Origin: an uncultured Amaricoccus sp.
Lineage (GTDB): Bacteria > Pseudomonadota > Alphaproteobacteria > Rhodobacterales > Rhodobacteraceae
Length of the DNA stretch: 24,330 bases
Assembly: GCF_937891315.1 (NCBI RefSeq)
Contig: NZ_CALAGI010000029.1
Coordinates: 1-24,330, forward strand
Reading direction: 5' to 3'
In this document: positions 8,397-16,042 of the stretch, piece after piece
Layout of the letters: each line of letters opens with the position of its first letter
Position numbering within the stretch: the stretch's first letter is position 1
Notes under the pieces: model-generated
The model's database searches: none
Seen by the model: only the letters and a program-made list of their open reading frames with translations
Told to the model about the DNA's origin: nothing
Translations under genes and position numbers: made by a program

Positions 8397-8557
8397 CGGT
8401 TCTGGCCGGCGGTCGAGCGTCCCCCCTTGAACTGGCCGGGACCGCGATAGCGCGGCAATCGACAACCGCGCGGCGACCTGCCTCGGGGAGAGTCATTTCT
8501 CAGGGGCGGGCCAGATGCGACATCCGCGCGCCGCGGGGCCATTTCGGCACGGCGCAT

Positions 8558-8853
8558 TCGACCCCCTGCGCCGAGATCACGCCGAACGCGTCCTAGGCCG
8601 AGGTCGCGGTCTTGCGACCTCGGCTCGGCGAACTTCGCGGCGCACGTCATGCTTTCGGACCTCGACGCGGCCAAGCTGGCACGCGCAGTCGCGACCGCCA
8701 CGCGGATGCTCGACAACGTCATCGACGCGACGCTCTACACCATCCCCCAAGCCGAGTGCTCAAACGCGCCCCGGCCAGCCTCGGACCCACGGGCCTCCGG
8801 GACGCGCTCCAAACGCCGCGCGTCCCCTATGCCAGCGACGCCGCCGTCGCCTG
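8558..8853 (+). pseudogene. nrdA: Decayed fragment of class I ribonucleotide reductase large subunit
   Basis: Three pieces in two frames line up with one NrdA segment. Piece A (8558-8611) reads STPCAEITPNAS, a TAG stop at 8594-8596, then AEVAV. PCAEI corresponds to the N-x-C-x-E active-site block of NrdA. Piece B (8613 to about 8758) reads CDLGSANFAAHV, then LDAAKLARAVATATRMLDNV and IDATLYTIPQAE. Piece C (8759-8853) returns to frame A and reads GPTGLRDALQTPRVPYASDA, matching the family RIPYASDAAV block. The order and spacing are as in alphaproteobacterial NrdA. A stop, two frame changes and loss of both ends make it a relic. It joins directly to the end of acnB. No other RNR sequence is in the window, so a functional copy must be elsewhere. 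Confidence 0.78.
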
Positions 8854-11643
8854 TCAGAAATGGACCGAGCGCGTCGTGCCCGGCTTCTCGAGCGGTGGCG
8901 CGAACTTGGTCAGGTTGATGCCCTCCACGGCCGCCTTGTACTCCTCCGCGGTCGGCGTGCGCCCGAGGATGGCGGACAGGACGACCACCGGAGTCGATGC
9001 GAGCAGGGACTCGCCCTTCTTCTCCGCCGTGTCCTCGACGACACGCCCCTGGAACAGGCGTGTGGAGGTGGCCAGGACCGTGTCGCCCTTCTCGGCCTTC
9101 TCCTGGTTGCCCATGCAGAGGTTGCAGCCGGGACGCTCGAGATAGAGGATGTTCTCGTACTGGGTACGGGCCGTGTTCTTCGGGAACATGTCGTCGAATT
9201 CGAAGCCCGAGTACTTCTGCAGGATCTCCCAGTCGCCCTCGGCCTTGAGCTCGTCGATGATGTTGTAGGTGGGCGCCGCCACGACGAGAGGCGCCTTGAA
9301 CTCCACCTTGCCCTGCGCCTTCTCGACGTTCTTCAGCATCTGGGCGACGATCTTCATGTCGCCCTTGTGCACCATGCAGGAGCCGACAAAGCCCAGATCG
9401 ACCTTCTTCGTCCCGCCATAGTAGGAAACGGGGCGGATCGTGTCGTGGGTATAGCGGCGCGACACGTCGGCGTTGTTCACGTCGGGGTCGGCGATCATCG
9501 GCTCGTCGATCAGGTCCAGGTCCACGACGACCTCGGCGAAGTATTTCGCGGTGTCGTCGGGGGACAGCGCGGGCTTTTCACCCGAGCGGATTTCCGTGAT
9601 GCGCGCATCGGCCTTGTCGATCAGGCCCTGAAGCGTCTGCGCGGCATTGTCCATGCCCTTGTCGATCATGATCTGGATGCGCGACTTGGCGATCTCCAGC
9701 GACTCGATCAGCGTCTCGTCCTGGCTGATGCAGATCGAGGCCTTGGCCTTCATCTCCGCCGTCCAGTCGGTGAAGGTGAAGGCCTGGTCGGCCAGCAGCG
9801 TGCCGATATGGACCTCGATGATCCGCCCCTGGAACACGTTGTCGCCATGCTGCTTCAGCATCTGCGCCTGGGTCGCGTGCACCACGTCGCGGAAGTCCAT
9901 CCAGGGCTTCATCTTGCCCTTGAACGTCACCTTGACCGATTGCGGGACCGGCATCGTCGCCTCGCCCGTCGCCAGCGCCAGCGCCACGGTGCCCGAGTCG
10001 GCGCCGAAGGCCACGCCCTTGGACATGCGGGTATGGCTGTCGCCGCCGATGATGATCGCCCAGTCATCCACGGTGATGTCGTTCAGCACCTTGTGGATCA
10101 CGTCCGTCATCGAATGATAGACGCCCTTCGGGTCGCGGGCGGTGATGACGCCGAAGTTGTTCATGAAGGACATGAGCTTCGGAATGTTGACCTGCGCCTT
10201 CTTGTCCCAGACCGAGGCGGTGTGACAGCCCGACTGATAGGCGCCATCGACGATCGGCGAGATGACGGTCGCCGCCATCGCCTCGAGCTCCTGCGCCGTC
10301 ATCAGGCCGGTGGTGTCCTGCGACCCCACGATGTTCACCTTGACCCGCACGTCCGAGCCGGCGTGCAGCACCTTGCCCGGGGTCACGCCGACGGCGTTGC
10401 GGTTGAAGATCTTCTCGACGGCGGTCAGGCCCTGGCCCTCGACGGTGATCTCCTTGTTGGGGGCGAAGACCGCCGTCGGCTCGATGCCCAGCGTCTCCGC
10501 CGCGAAGGTCTGGAGCTTCTTGCCGAAGACGATGGCATAGGAGCTGCCCGCCCGCATGAACTCCACCTTCTGCGGGGTGAAGGCGGCCGCCACGTCGACC
10601 AGCTCCTTGCCGCTCTCGTCGCGGAGCTTCTTGTTCTTGACGTCGATCGTCAGGACGGTGCCGGTCTCGACCGAATATGTCTGATCGAGGATCGGGTTGC
10701 CTTCGTTGTTGAGGATCGGCTTGCCGTCCGCGCCGGTCTTCTTGACCCAGTTCTTCAGGTTGATGCCGATGCCGCCGGTCACGTCGACCGTGGTCGCGAA
10801 GATCGGCGAGATGCCGTTGGTGCCGGCGACGACCGGGGCCACGTTGACGAAGGGCACATAGGGGCTGGCCTTGCGGCCGGTCCAGAGCGCCACGTTGTTC
10901 ACACCGGACATGCGCGACGAGCCGACGCCCATCGTCCCCTTTTCCGCGATCAGCATCACCCGCTTGTCGGGATGCTGCTCGCGCATCGCCACGATCTCCT
11001 GCTGCGCCGCGGGCGAGATCATGCACAGGCCGTGCAGCTCGCGGTCGGACCGCGAATGCGCCTGGTTGCCGGGGGACAGCAGGTCGGTGGAGATGTCGCC
11101 TTCCGCGGCGACATAGGTCACGACCTTGATCTCGTCCTCGATGTCCGGGAGCTTTGTGAAGAACTCGGCCTTGGCATAGCTTTCGAGGATGCCCTTCGCG
11201 ACCGCGCTGCCGGCCTTGTAGGCATCGCCCAGCCGGGCCATGTCGGCATCGTAGAGGAACACCTGGGTCTTCAGCACCTCCGCGGCCTGCGCCGCGATCG
11301 CCGGATCATCCCCGAGCGCCAGATCGAGGAGAACCTCGACGGACGGGCCGCCCTTCATGTGCGACAGAAGCTCGAACGCGAAGGCGGGCGTGATCTCGGG
11401 GACGACGGCGGCGCCGAGGATGATCCGCTTCAGGAACTTCGCCTTCACCCCCGCGGCGTTCGTCGTGCCGGGCAGGGTGTTGTAGATGAAGAACTCGAGC
11501 GAGCGTTCCCGGTGCTCGTTCCCGGGCGCCTCGATCTGCGCGATGAGTTCTCCGACCAGCGCCCCATCGTCGATGGGCTTGGGATGCAGACCCTGCTCCT
11601 TGCGCGTCTCAATCTCGGTCAGGTAGTCCGTGTACAGGCTCAT
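8854..11643 (-). CDS. acnB: Aconitate hydratase B
   Basis: A 929-residue cytoplasmic TCA-cycle enzyme that interconverts citrate and isocitrate through a [4Fe-4S] cluster. The N-terminal HEAT-like region begins MSLYTDYLTEIETRKEQGLH. Later blocks include AEKGTMGVGSSRMSGVNNVA, GGDSHTRMSKGVAFGADSGT and the cluster ligands: Cys756 in GFVGSCMVHKGD, and Cys840 and Cys843 in LERPGCNLCMGNQEK. Length fits AcnB of this group (the E. coli enzyme is shorter, about 865). ATG at 11641-11643 is chosen over an ORF start 17 codons upstream because GGGGGGA lies 7-8 bases before it and the known AcnB N-terminus starts there. It lies alone, on the opposite strand to the arginine and paa operons. Its C-terminal bases abut the nrdA relic. 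Confidence 0.96.
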   Translation of the reverse strand: MSLYTDYLTEIETRKEQGLHPKPIDDGALVGELIAQIEAPGNEHRERSLEFFIYNTLPGTTNAAGVKAKFLKRIILGAAVVPEITPAFAFELLSHMKGGPSVEVLLDLALGDDPAIAAQAAEVLKTQVFLYDADMARLGDAYKAGSAVAKGILESYAKAEFFTKLPDIEDEIKVVTYVAAEGDISTDLLSPGNQAHSRSDRELHGLCMISPAAQQEIVAMREQHPDKRVMLIAEKGTMGVGSSRMSGVNNVALWTGRKASPYVPFVNVAPVVAGTNGISPIFATTVDVTGGIGINLKNWVKKTGADGKPILNNEGNPILDQTYSVETGTVLTIDVKNKKLRDESGKELVDVAAAFTPQKVEFMRAGSSYAIVFGKKLQTFAAETLGIEPTAVFAPNKEITVEGQGLTAVEKIFNRNAVGVTPGKVLHAGSDVRVKVNIVGSQDTTGLMTAQELEAMAATVISPIVDGAYQSGCHTASVWDKKAQVNIPKLMSFMNNFGVITARDPKGVYHSMTDVIHKVLNDITVDDWAIIIGGDSHTRMSKGVAFGADSGTVALALATGEATMPVPQSVKVTFKGKMKPWMDFRDVVHATQAQMLKQHGDNVFQGRIIEVHIGTLLADQAFTFTDWTAEMKAKASICISQDETLIESLEIAKSRIQIMIDKGMDNAAQTLQGLIDKADARITEIRSGEKPALSPDDTAKYFAEVVVDLDLIDEPMIADPDVNNADVSRRYTHDTIRPVSYYGGTKKVDLGFVGSCMVHKGDMKIVAQMLKNVEKAQGKVEFKAPLVVAAPTYNIIDELKAEGDWEILQKYSGFEFDDMFPKNTARTQYENILYLERPGCNLCMGNQEKAEKGDTVLATSTRLFQGRVVEDTAEKKGESLLASTPVVVLSAILGRTPTAEEYKAAVEGINLTKFAPPLEKPGTTRSVHF

Positions 11644-12003
11644 GGCGATCCCCCCGGTTCGGCGCTGCGTGCTGAACACCGAAGCAAAGCCCACCGTGAA
11701 GCACCCGGCAAACGGCGGCTAGCTCGATTTTATGCCGAAGTAGGCGAAATGAACGGGAATGGCAAGGGATTCTCTGCCGGGCGGAATGCCCGGGTAGGCC
11801 CGAAATCGAGCGGCGCGTCACGGGGTGACGCCGTTAGGGCCGCCGGGACCGCCCGGCCATGGTCCGCGCGGCGCCCGCGGGCGCCGGCGCCGTCGCGACG
11901 CTCCACCGCCGGCGCGCAGGGCTGGACACTCTCCGCTGGACACTCGCCATCAGCGCATTCTCCGGGTAGATTGCCAGAAAGCCGCGGGAAGTCATCGAAA
12001 TCC
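11644..12003. other. Intergenic region upstream of acnB
   Basis: About 360 bases without a supported gene. On the minus strand a possible -10 element TAAAAT (11727-11732) is the only AT-rich patch near acnB, with no clear -35, so an acnB promoter here is only possible. Bases 11820-11925 are extremely GC-rich. A short direct repeat follows at 11921-11948. I see no RNA gene or ORF with protein-like composition. Confidence 0.4.
11921..11948. repeat. 14-bp tandem repeat, two near-identical copies
   Basis: GCTGGACACTCTCC (11921-11934) is followed at once by GCTGGACACTCGCC (11935-11948), differing at one base. It lies in the acnB upstream region. The function is unknown. It may be a binding site pair or debris of a mobile element. 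Confidence 0.6.
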
Positions 12004-12417
12004 TCAGAAACCGGGCGCCATGCTCCAGAACCCCATGCTCACCTTGTGCATCAGTTCGTCCTGCCCCGAACGCCGGATTTCAGCGGCCGGCCTCACGGCA
12101 TTCAGCGCGTGCGGACTGGCGCCGTCATCGGATCGCGGGCACGCCGGGCGCGCCATTCCGGACAAGGTGTCGAGAAGGCGCTCCTCATGTCGGGAAAGCA
12201 GGGGTCCGACGCCAGAAGGATCGACATCGTCGGGCACGTTCCGCCGATAGGCCGCGAAAACCGCGTCCAGAACCTCGCGCAGTGCGTCCTGGGACAAGGC
12301 GCGCGCAACGGCATCCTCGACAACGCCCTTCTCGCCGCCTTGCCGCAGCCAATCCCGGTAGATTGCGACAAGAAGCGCCTCGTCTTCGTTGAGGTCGCTG
12401 AATCCGAGGCTGACCAT
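12004..12417 (-). CDS. Hypothetical protein (137 aa)
   Basis: I do not recognise a named family. The first part (SDLNEDEALLVAIYRDWLRQ, then EDAVARALSQDALREVLDAV and FAAYRRNV) is clearly protein-like and predicted helical. The second half is less regular, but PAAEIRRSGQDELMHKV looks structured again. It has no signal peptide or membrane span. ATG at 12415-12417 has GGGGAA six bases upstream. An in-frame GTG at 12490-12492 would add 25 residues with a poorer ribosome site. It lies between paaX and acnB on the same strand, but with gaps of more than 300 bp on both sides, so it is probably its own unit. The plus-strand readings here are R/P/A-rich and look like shadows. Confidence 0.5.
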   Translation of the reverse strand: MVSLGFSDLNEDEALLVAIYRDWLRQGGEKGVVEDAVARALSQDALREVLDAVFAAYRRNVPDDVDPSGVGPLLSRHEERLLDTLSGMARPACPRSDDGASPHALNAVRPAAEIRRSGQDELMHKVSMGFWSMAPGF

Positions 12418-12760
12418 CCGATGTTCCCCGCGTTCGAGATTTGAAAGCTGGGTGGCGGTCGCGACCTGGGCACGGATCAATAGCCGCTCCACGCCATTCC
12501 GGCAACAAGGAACGCGGGCGGGCAGCGGTCAGTTTGAAATTCAGGTTTCAGGTCGCCGGGCTTCAGGTCGCCGGGCTTTGGCGAGATGGTTTCCCAAAGC
12601 CTGGCGATCCGCCCGCGGGTGGTTTCGATCCCGCGTTCTCGCGTGATGCGATCTGGTGGAAACTCCACCTTCTCCCCGAAAGGCGAGACGATGTGAACTG
12701 GCGCGGTGGATGTCCCGCCCAGCGGCGTCTCGCGTGGTGTTGCGGCGCCGAAGCCGGTGC
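12418..12760. other. Gap between paaX and hypothetical gene; possible decayed coding segment
   Basis: About 340 bases after the paaX stop. On the minus strand, from about 12700 down to 12530, one frame reads VHIVSPFGEKVEFPPDRITR, then ERGIETTRGRIARLWETISP and a GDLKP repeat. This looks more like real protein than like a shadow, but it has no convincing start and I cannot name a family. A 15-bp tandem repeat lies inside it. The segment could be the tail of a lost gene or part of an old insertion. Confidence 0.35.
12549..12578. repeat. Perfect 15-bp tandem repeat, two copies
   Basis: CAGGTCGCCGGGCTT occurs at 12549-12563 and again at 12564-12578 without mismatch, and a partial copy (CAGGT) lies at 12542-12546. 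Read on the minus strand it encodes a repeated KPGDL pentapeptide within the unexplained stretch downstream of paaX. Confidence 0.7.
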
Positions 12761-13630
12761 TCACACCAGATCGTCCAACCTCCGTTCGAGCCTCTTCCGG
12801 TCCGGTCGCAAGGGTCCGGACCGGCTCATGAAGTGCGCCGAGACGATCGTTTCCGCCGCTGGCGAAAGCGCGCAATAGAGCCGGGCGAAGAGCGCCCGCG
12901 CCCCCGGGCCCGGCCAGTCCGGCGGCAGGAACGGTGGCGGCAGCAGGGGGTCGCGCAGCGCCAGTTCCCGGTATGCGTGGACGAGAAGCAGCCTGAGCCC
13001 GAGCGCGGCGTCGTGTGGCACGTCCCCCGAGTCCCACGGTTCGAAATGCTCGATGAAACAACGCATGCGTCCGGACAGCGCCGAAAGCTGCCAGGCCGCG
13101 GCGAGCAGGTCGCCCAGTCTCCCGTCGTCCGTCGCGGCGGAAAACAAGCACCCCGGAAGCCGTGGCAACGACGCTCCGCGGTCGGGCAGAACCGCGAGAT
13201 GCGGGGACAGGAATCCGAAACGATGCCGGGCGAGGATCCGTGCCGCCGCCTCGCGGTTCTCGTCCGGCAGGGCAACGAGATGCCAGGCGCGCATCGGTGC
13301 CGGCTCAACCGGCGCGTAGATCAGCCGGGCGGCCGCGGAGAAGGCACCGGCCGCGCGCTGGGTCAATCGGTAGTAGCTCCGCCGGCCTTCCCTGGTTCCT
13401 TCCAGTTGCCCCGCGGCGACCAGTCGGCTCAACGCGGTCCGTACGCGGGATTCCGAGATGCCCACGGTTGCGAGTGTTTCCAAGATGTTACCGGTCCACA
13501 CCTCGCCGCCCCTCGGTGAGATCACGTCGCCGTAGAGCGTCACTATGAAGGTCGCCGCGCTGACGGGTAAGGCGTTGAGCAGGCCGGCGAACGCGCCGGA
13601 CGGCTCCGCGGGAGCGGCGTGGCTGGTCAT
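12761..13630 (-). CDS. paaX: PaaX-family transcriptional repressor of phenylacetate catabolism
   Basis: A 289-residue cytoplasmic DNA-binding protein. The N-terminal part (about residues 12-95) is the PaaX winged helix, with FIVTLYGDVISPRGGEVWTG, the helix LETLATVGISESRVRTALSR and the wing GTREGRRSYYRLT. The rest is the PaaX effector and dimer region, with MRAWHLVALPD, PHLAVLPD and a C-terminal HAYRELALRDPLLPPPFLPP block. In E. coli, PaaX represses paa genes and is released by phenylacetyl-CoA. The gene is divergent from paaJ, 158 bp apart, the expected place for a local repressor that also controls itself. The start is ATG at 13628-13630, and length is near the family norm (about 300). The downstream stop is at 12761-12763. 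Confidence 0.9.
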   Translation of the reverse strand: MTSHAAPAEPSGAFAGLLNALPVSAATFIVTLYGDVISPRGGEVWTGNILETLATVGISESRVRTALSRLVAAGQLEGTREGRRSYYRLTQRAAGAFSAAARLIYAPVEPAPMRAWHLVALPDENREAAARILARHRFGFLSPHLAVLPDRGASLPRLPGCLFSAATDDGRLGDLLAAAWQLSALSGRMRCFIEHFEPWDSGDVPHDAALGLRLLLVHAYRELALRDPLLPPPFLPPDWPGPGARALFARLYCALSPAAETIVSAHFMSRSGPLRPDRKRLERRLDDLV

Positions 13631-13670
13631 GCTGTCTCACGCAAAGCTCGCTCCATATGGGCAGACTCAC

Positions 13671-13719
13671 AGAAGCATCACGCTTTGTCCAAGATTTTTC
13701 CGTTTGCTGTGATGTTTCT
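13671..13719. promoter_or_regulatory. Spaced inverted repeat, candidate PaaX operator
   Basis: AGAAGCATCAC (13671-13681) and GTGATGTTTCT (13709-13719) are inverted copies with one mismatch, 27 bases apart. The arms carry a GTGAT core, which recalls the TGTGATTC-type core I remember for E. coli PaaX sites. The place, between the divergent paaX and paaJ starts, fits. Assignment to PaaX is inference. Confidence 0.45.
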
Positions 13720-13724
13720 ATATA
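13696..13724 (+). promoter_or_regulatory. Possible promoter of the paa operon
   Basis: TATATA at 13719-13724 could be a -10 element, with a weak TTTTCC at 13696-13701 as -35 and a 17-base spacer. This is the most AT-rich stretch of the region, and the 12-bp palindrome begins 6 bases after the -10, near the expected transcription start. Only the AT-richness and layout are seen, and the -35 match is poor. Confidence 0.35.
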
Positions 13725-13730
13725 CATTGA

Positions 13731-13742
13731 CCGACCGGTCGG
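13731..13742. promoter_or_regulatory. CCGACCGGTCGG perfect palindrome, TetR-type operator candidate
   Basis: A 12-bp perfect palindrome (CCGACCGGTCGG) lies 46 bases before the paaJ start. This sequence is typical of TetR-family operators and closely resembles the ACCGACCGGTCGG-type sites reported for the TetR regulator PaaR in Burkholderia. No tetR gene is in the window; the local regulator is PaaX. A repressor bound here would block transcription start of paaJ. Confidence 0.6.
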
Positions 13743-13788
13743 CTAATGTCTGATCAACAAGACGACTCGGGTGGGAGGAAATCGACGA

Positions 13789-14991
13789 ATGGACGCCTTC
13801 ATCTGCGATGCGGTCAGGACGCCGATCGGGCGCTATGCGGGGGCGCTCGCTTCCGTCCGCGCCGACGATCTCGCCGCCGTCCCGCTGCGGGCGCTGGCCG
13901 AACGCAACACCGGCGTGCGCTGGGAAGAGGTCGATGACCTGATCTTCGGCTGCGCCAACCAGGCGGGCGAGGACAACCGCAACGTCGGGCGGATGGCGGT
14001 GCTGCTCGCCGGCCTACCGATCGCGGTGCCGGGGACGACGATCAACCGGCTGTGCGGCTCCGGCATGGACGCGGTCGGGCAGGCGGCGCGGGCGATCCGG
14101 GCGGGCGACGCCGACCTGATGCTCGCCGGCGGCGTCGAGAGCATGACCCGCGCGCCCTTCGTGATGCCCAAGGCCGAGAGCGCCTACAGCCGCGCCAACG
14201 CCGTCTACGACACCACGATCGGCTGGCGCTTCGTCAACCCGAAGATGAAGAAGCAGTTCGGCGTCGACTCGATGCCGCAGACCGCCGACAATGTCGCGGC
14301 CGATTTCAACATCTCCCGCGCCGATCAGGACGCCTTCGCGGCCCTGAGCCAGGCACGGTGGGCGGCGGCGCAGAAGGCCGGCAAGTTCAAGGACGAGATC
14401 GTCCCGGTGACGATCCCGCAGAAGAAGGGCGATCCGATCGTCTTCGACACCGACGAGCATCCGCGCCCCGGCACCACCGCCGAGTCGCTGACCAAGCTCA
14501 AGGGCGTCAACGGGCCGGACCTCACCGTCACCGCGGGCAATGCCTCGGGCGTCAACGATGGCGCGGCGGCGCTGGTCCTCGCCTCCGAGGCGGCGGCGAA
14601 GGCGCACGGGCTGACCCCGAAGGCGCGGGTCGTCGCGATGGCGGCGGCGGGCGTCGAGCCGCGGATCATGGGCATTGGCCCCGCGCCGGCGGCGAAGCGC
14701 GTTCTGGCGCGGGCCGGGCTGACGATCGGGCAGATGGACGTGATCGAGCTCAACGAGGCGTTCGCGGCGCAGGGGCTGGCGACGCTCCGGGACCTTGGCC
14801 TGCCGGACGATGCGGAGCATGTCAATCCCAATGGCGGCGCGATCGCGATCGGCCATCCGCTCGGCATGTCGGGCGCGCGGCTGATCACCACCGCCATGTA
14901 CGAACTGCACCGCCGCGGCGGCCGCTACGCGCTCTGCACCATGTGCATCGGCGTCGGCCAGGGTATCGCCGCGATCATCGAACGCGTCTGA
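13789..14991 (+). CDS. paaJ: 3-oxoadipyl-CoA/3-oxo-5,6-dehydrosuberyl-CoA thiolase
   Basis: A 400-residue cytoplasmic thiolase. In the phenylacetate pathway PaaJ cleaves 3-oxo-5,6-dehydrosuberyl-CoA and later 3-oxoadipyl-CoA to acetyl-CoA and succinyl-CoA. The N-terminus DAFICDAVRTPIGRYAGALA is typical of PaaJ/PcaF. Cys89 in TTINRLCGSGMDAVG is the acyl-accepting nucleophile. His356 in GGAIAIGHPLGMSGA and Cys386 in LCTMCIGVGQG complete the catalytic set. ATG 13789 has GGGAGGAA 8 bases upstream; an ATG-less six-codon extension upstream is less likely. It is first in the operon, and paaA follows after 11 bp. PcaF of the beta-ketoadipate pathway is very similar, but the neighbours favour PaaJ. 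Confidence 0.93.
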   Translation: MDAFICDAVRTPIGRYAGALASVRADDLAAVPLRALAERNTGVRWEEVDDLIFGCANQAGEDNRNVGRMAVLLAGLPIAVPGTTINRLCGSGMDAVGQAARAIRAGDADLMLAGGVESMTRAPFVMPKAESAYSRANAVYDTTIGWRFVNPKMKKQFGVDSMPQTADNVAADFNISRADQDAFAALSQARWAAAQKAGKFKDEIVPVTIPQKKGDPIVFDTDEHPRPGTTAESLTKLKGVNGPDLTVTAGNASGVNDGAAALVLASEAAAKAHGLTPKARVVAMAAAGVEPRIMGIGPAPAAKRVLARAGLTIGQMDVIELNEAFAAQGLATLRDLGLPDDAEHVNPNGGAIAIGHPLGMSGARLITTAMYELHRRGGRYALCTMCIGVGQGIAAIIERV

Positions 14992-15002
14992 GGGAGGAAG
15001 TC

Positions 15003-15995
15003 ATGTACGCACAGCTGGTCCAGACCGACGGCCTGAAGTCCGCCGAGGAGATGACGCCCGAGGAGCGCGCCTTTCAGGAGCGCATCGACCGCGGCGAGAA
15101 GATCGAGCCGAAGGAGTGGATGCCCGAGGGCTACCGCAAGACCCTGATCCGCCAGATCGGCCAGCACGCCCATTCCGAGATCGTGGGCCAGCTGCCCGAG
15201 GGCAACTGGATCACCAGAGCACCCACGCTCGAGCGCAAGGCGATCCTGCTCGCCAAGGTGCAGGACGAGGCCGGGCACGGGCTCTATCTCTACTGCGCCG
15301 CCGAGACGCTCGGGGTCAGCCGCGACGAGCTGATGGAGCGGCTGCACAACGGCAAGATGAAGTATTCCTCGATCTTCAACTATCCCACCCTGACCTGGGC
15401 CGACATGGGCGCGGTCGGCTGGCTGGTCGACGGCGCGGCGATCATGAACCAGGTGCCGCTGCAGCGGACCAGCTTCGGCCCCTATTCCCGGGCGATGATC
15501 CGCATCTGCAAGGAAGAGAGCTTCCACCAGCGGCAGGGCTATGCCGTGATGATGAAGATGGCCGCCGGCACCCCGGCGCAGAAGGCGATGGCGCAGGATG
15601 CGCTCAACCGGCTCTGGTATCCGGCGCTGATGATGTTCGGGCCGTCGGACAAGGACTCGGTGCATTCCGCCCAGTCGATGGCCTGGAAGATCAAGATGAA
15701 CACCAACGACGAGCTTCGGCAGAAGTTCGTCGACCAGACGGTGCCGCAGGTGAAGTACCTCGGGCTGACCGTGCCCGACCCGGAACTGAAGTGGAACGAG
15801 GAAAAGGGCGGCCACGACTTCTCCGAGCCTGACTGGTCGGAGTTCTTCGACGTGATCGCCGGCAACGGCCCCTGCAACGCCGACCGCCTCGGCGCCCGGG
15901 TCAAAGCCTGGGACGACGGCGCCTGGTTCCGCGAGGGGCTGGTCGCCCACGCCGAGAAGGCCGCCGCCCGCCGCGCGCCCGTCGCCGCCGAATAA
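15003..15995 (+). CDS. paaA: Phenylacetyl-CoA 1,2-epoxidase subunit A (catalytic diiron)
   Basis: A 330-residue ferritin-like protein, the catalytic subunit that turns phenylacetyl-CoA into ring-1,2-epoxyphenylacetyl-CoA. Expected diiron ligands are all visible: Glu59 (HAHSE), Glu89 and His92 (QDEAGH), Asp143 (LVDGA), and Glu172 and His175 (EESFH). They sit at a constant offset of 17 from the E. coli PaaA ligands as I remember them (42, 72, 75, 126, 155, 158), so the core aligns without gaps. The N-terminus is a little longer than in E. coli (about 309 residues). The start is ATG 15003, with GGGAGG upstream. It lies 11 bp after paaJ and 47 bp before paaB. It looks fully functional. Confidence 0.97.
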   Translation: MYAQLVQTDGLKSAEEMTPEERAFQERIDRGEKIEPKEWMPEGYRKTLIRQIGQHAHSEIVGQLPEGNWITRAPTLERKAILLAKVQDEAGHGLYLYCAAETLGVSRDELMERLHNGKMKYSSIFNYPTLTWADMGAVGWLVDGAAIMNQVPLQRTSFGPYSRAMIRICKEESFHQRQGYAVMMKMAAGTPAQKAMAQDALNRLWYPALMMFGPSDKDSVHSAQSMAWKIKMNTNDELRQKFVDQTVPQVKYLGLTVPDPELKWNEEKGGHDFSEPDWSEFFDVIAGNGPCNADRLGARVKAWDDGAWFREGLVAHAEKAAARRAPVAAE

Positions 15996-16042
15996 AAGCC
16001 AGGAATGCGCGCAGGCGCAGCCCGAGTCAGGGGAGAGAACGA

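Noticed and set aside
8345..8557. Intact insertion sequence
   Set aside because: No transposase frame, no matched terminal inverted repeats and no target duplication can be seen; only a weak resemblance to IS-end sequence.
8515..12444. 1309-codon open frame on the plus strand across acnB
   Set aside because: It is antisense to acnB, whose minus-strand protein has all Fe-S ligands. The plus-strand product is rich in H, R, D, V and L with no motif, as expected of a GC-rich shadow.
13771..13788. Six-codon longer start for paaJ at GTG 13771
   Set aside because: It would place the start on top of the GGGAGGAA ribosome site used by ATG 13789, and the family N-terminus begins at the latter.
14052..14990. 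Upstream extension of paaA by about 310 codons through paaJ
   Set aside because: The extension is an out-of-frame reading of paaJ (R/G-rich). PaaA has its own ribosome site and normal N-terminus at 15003.
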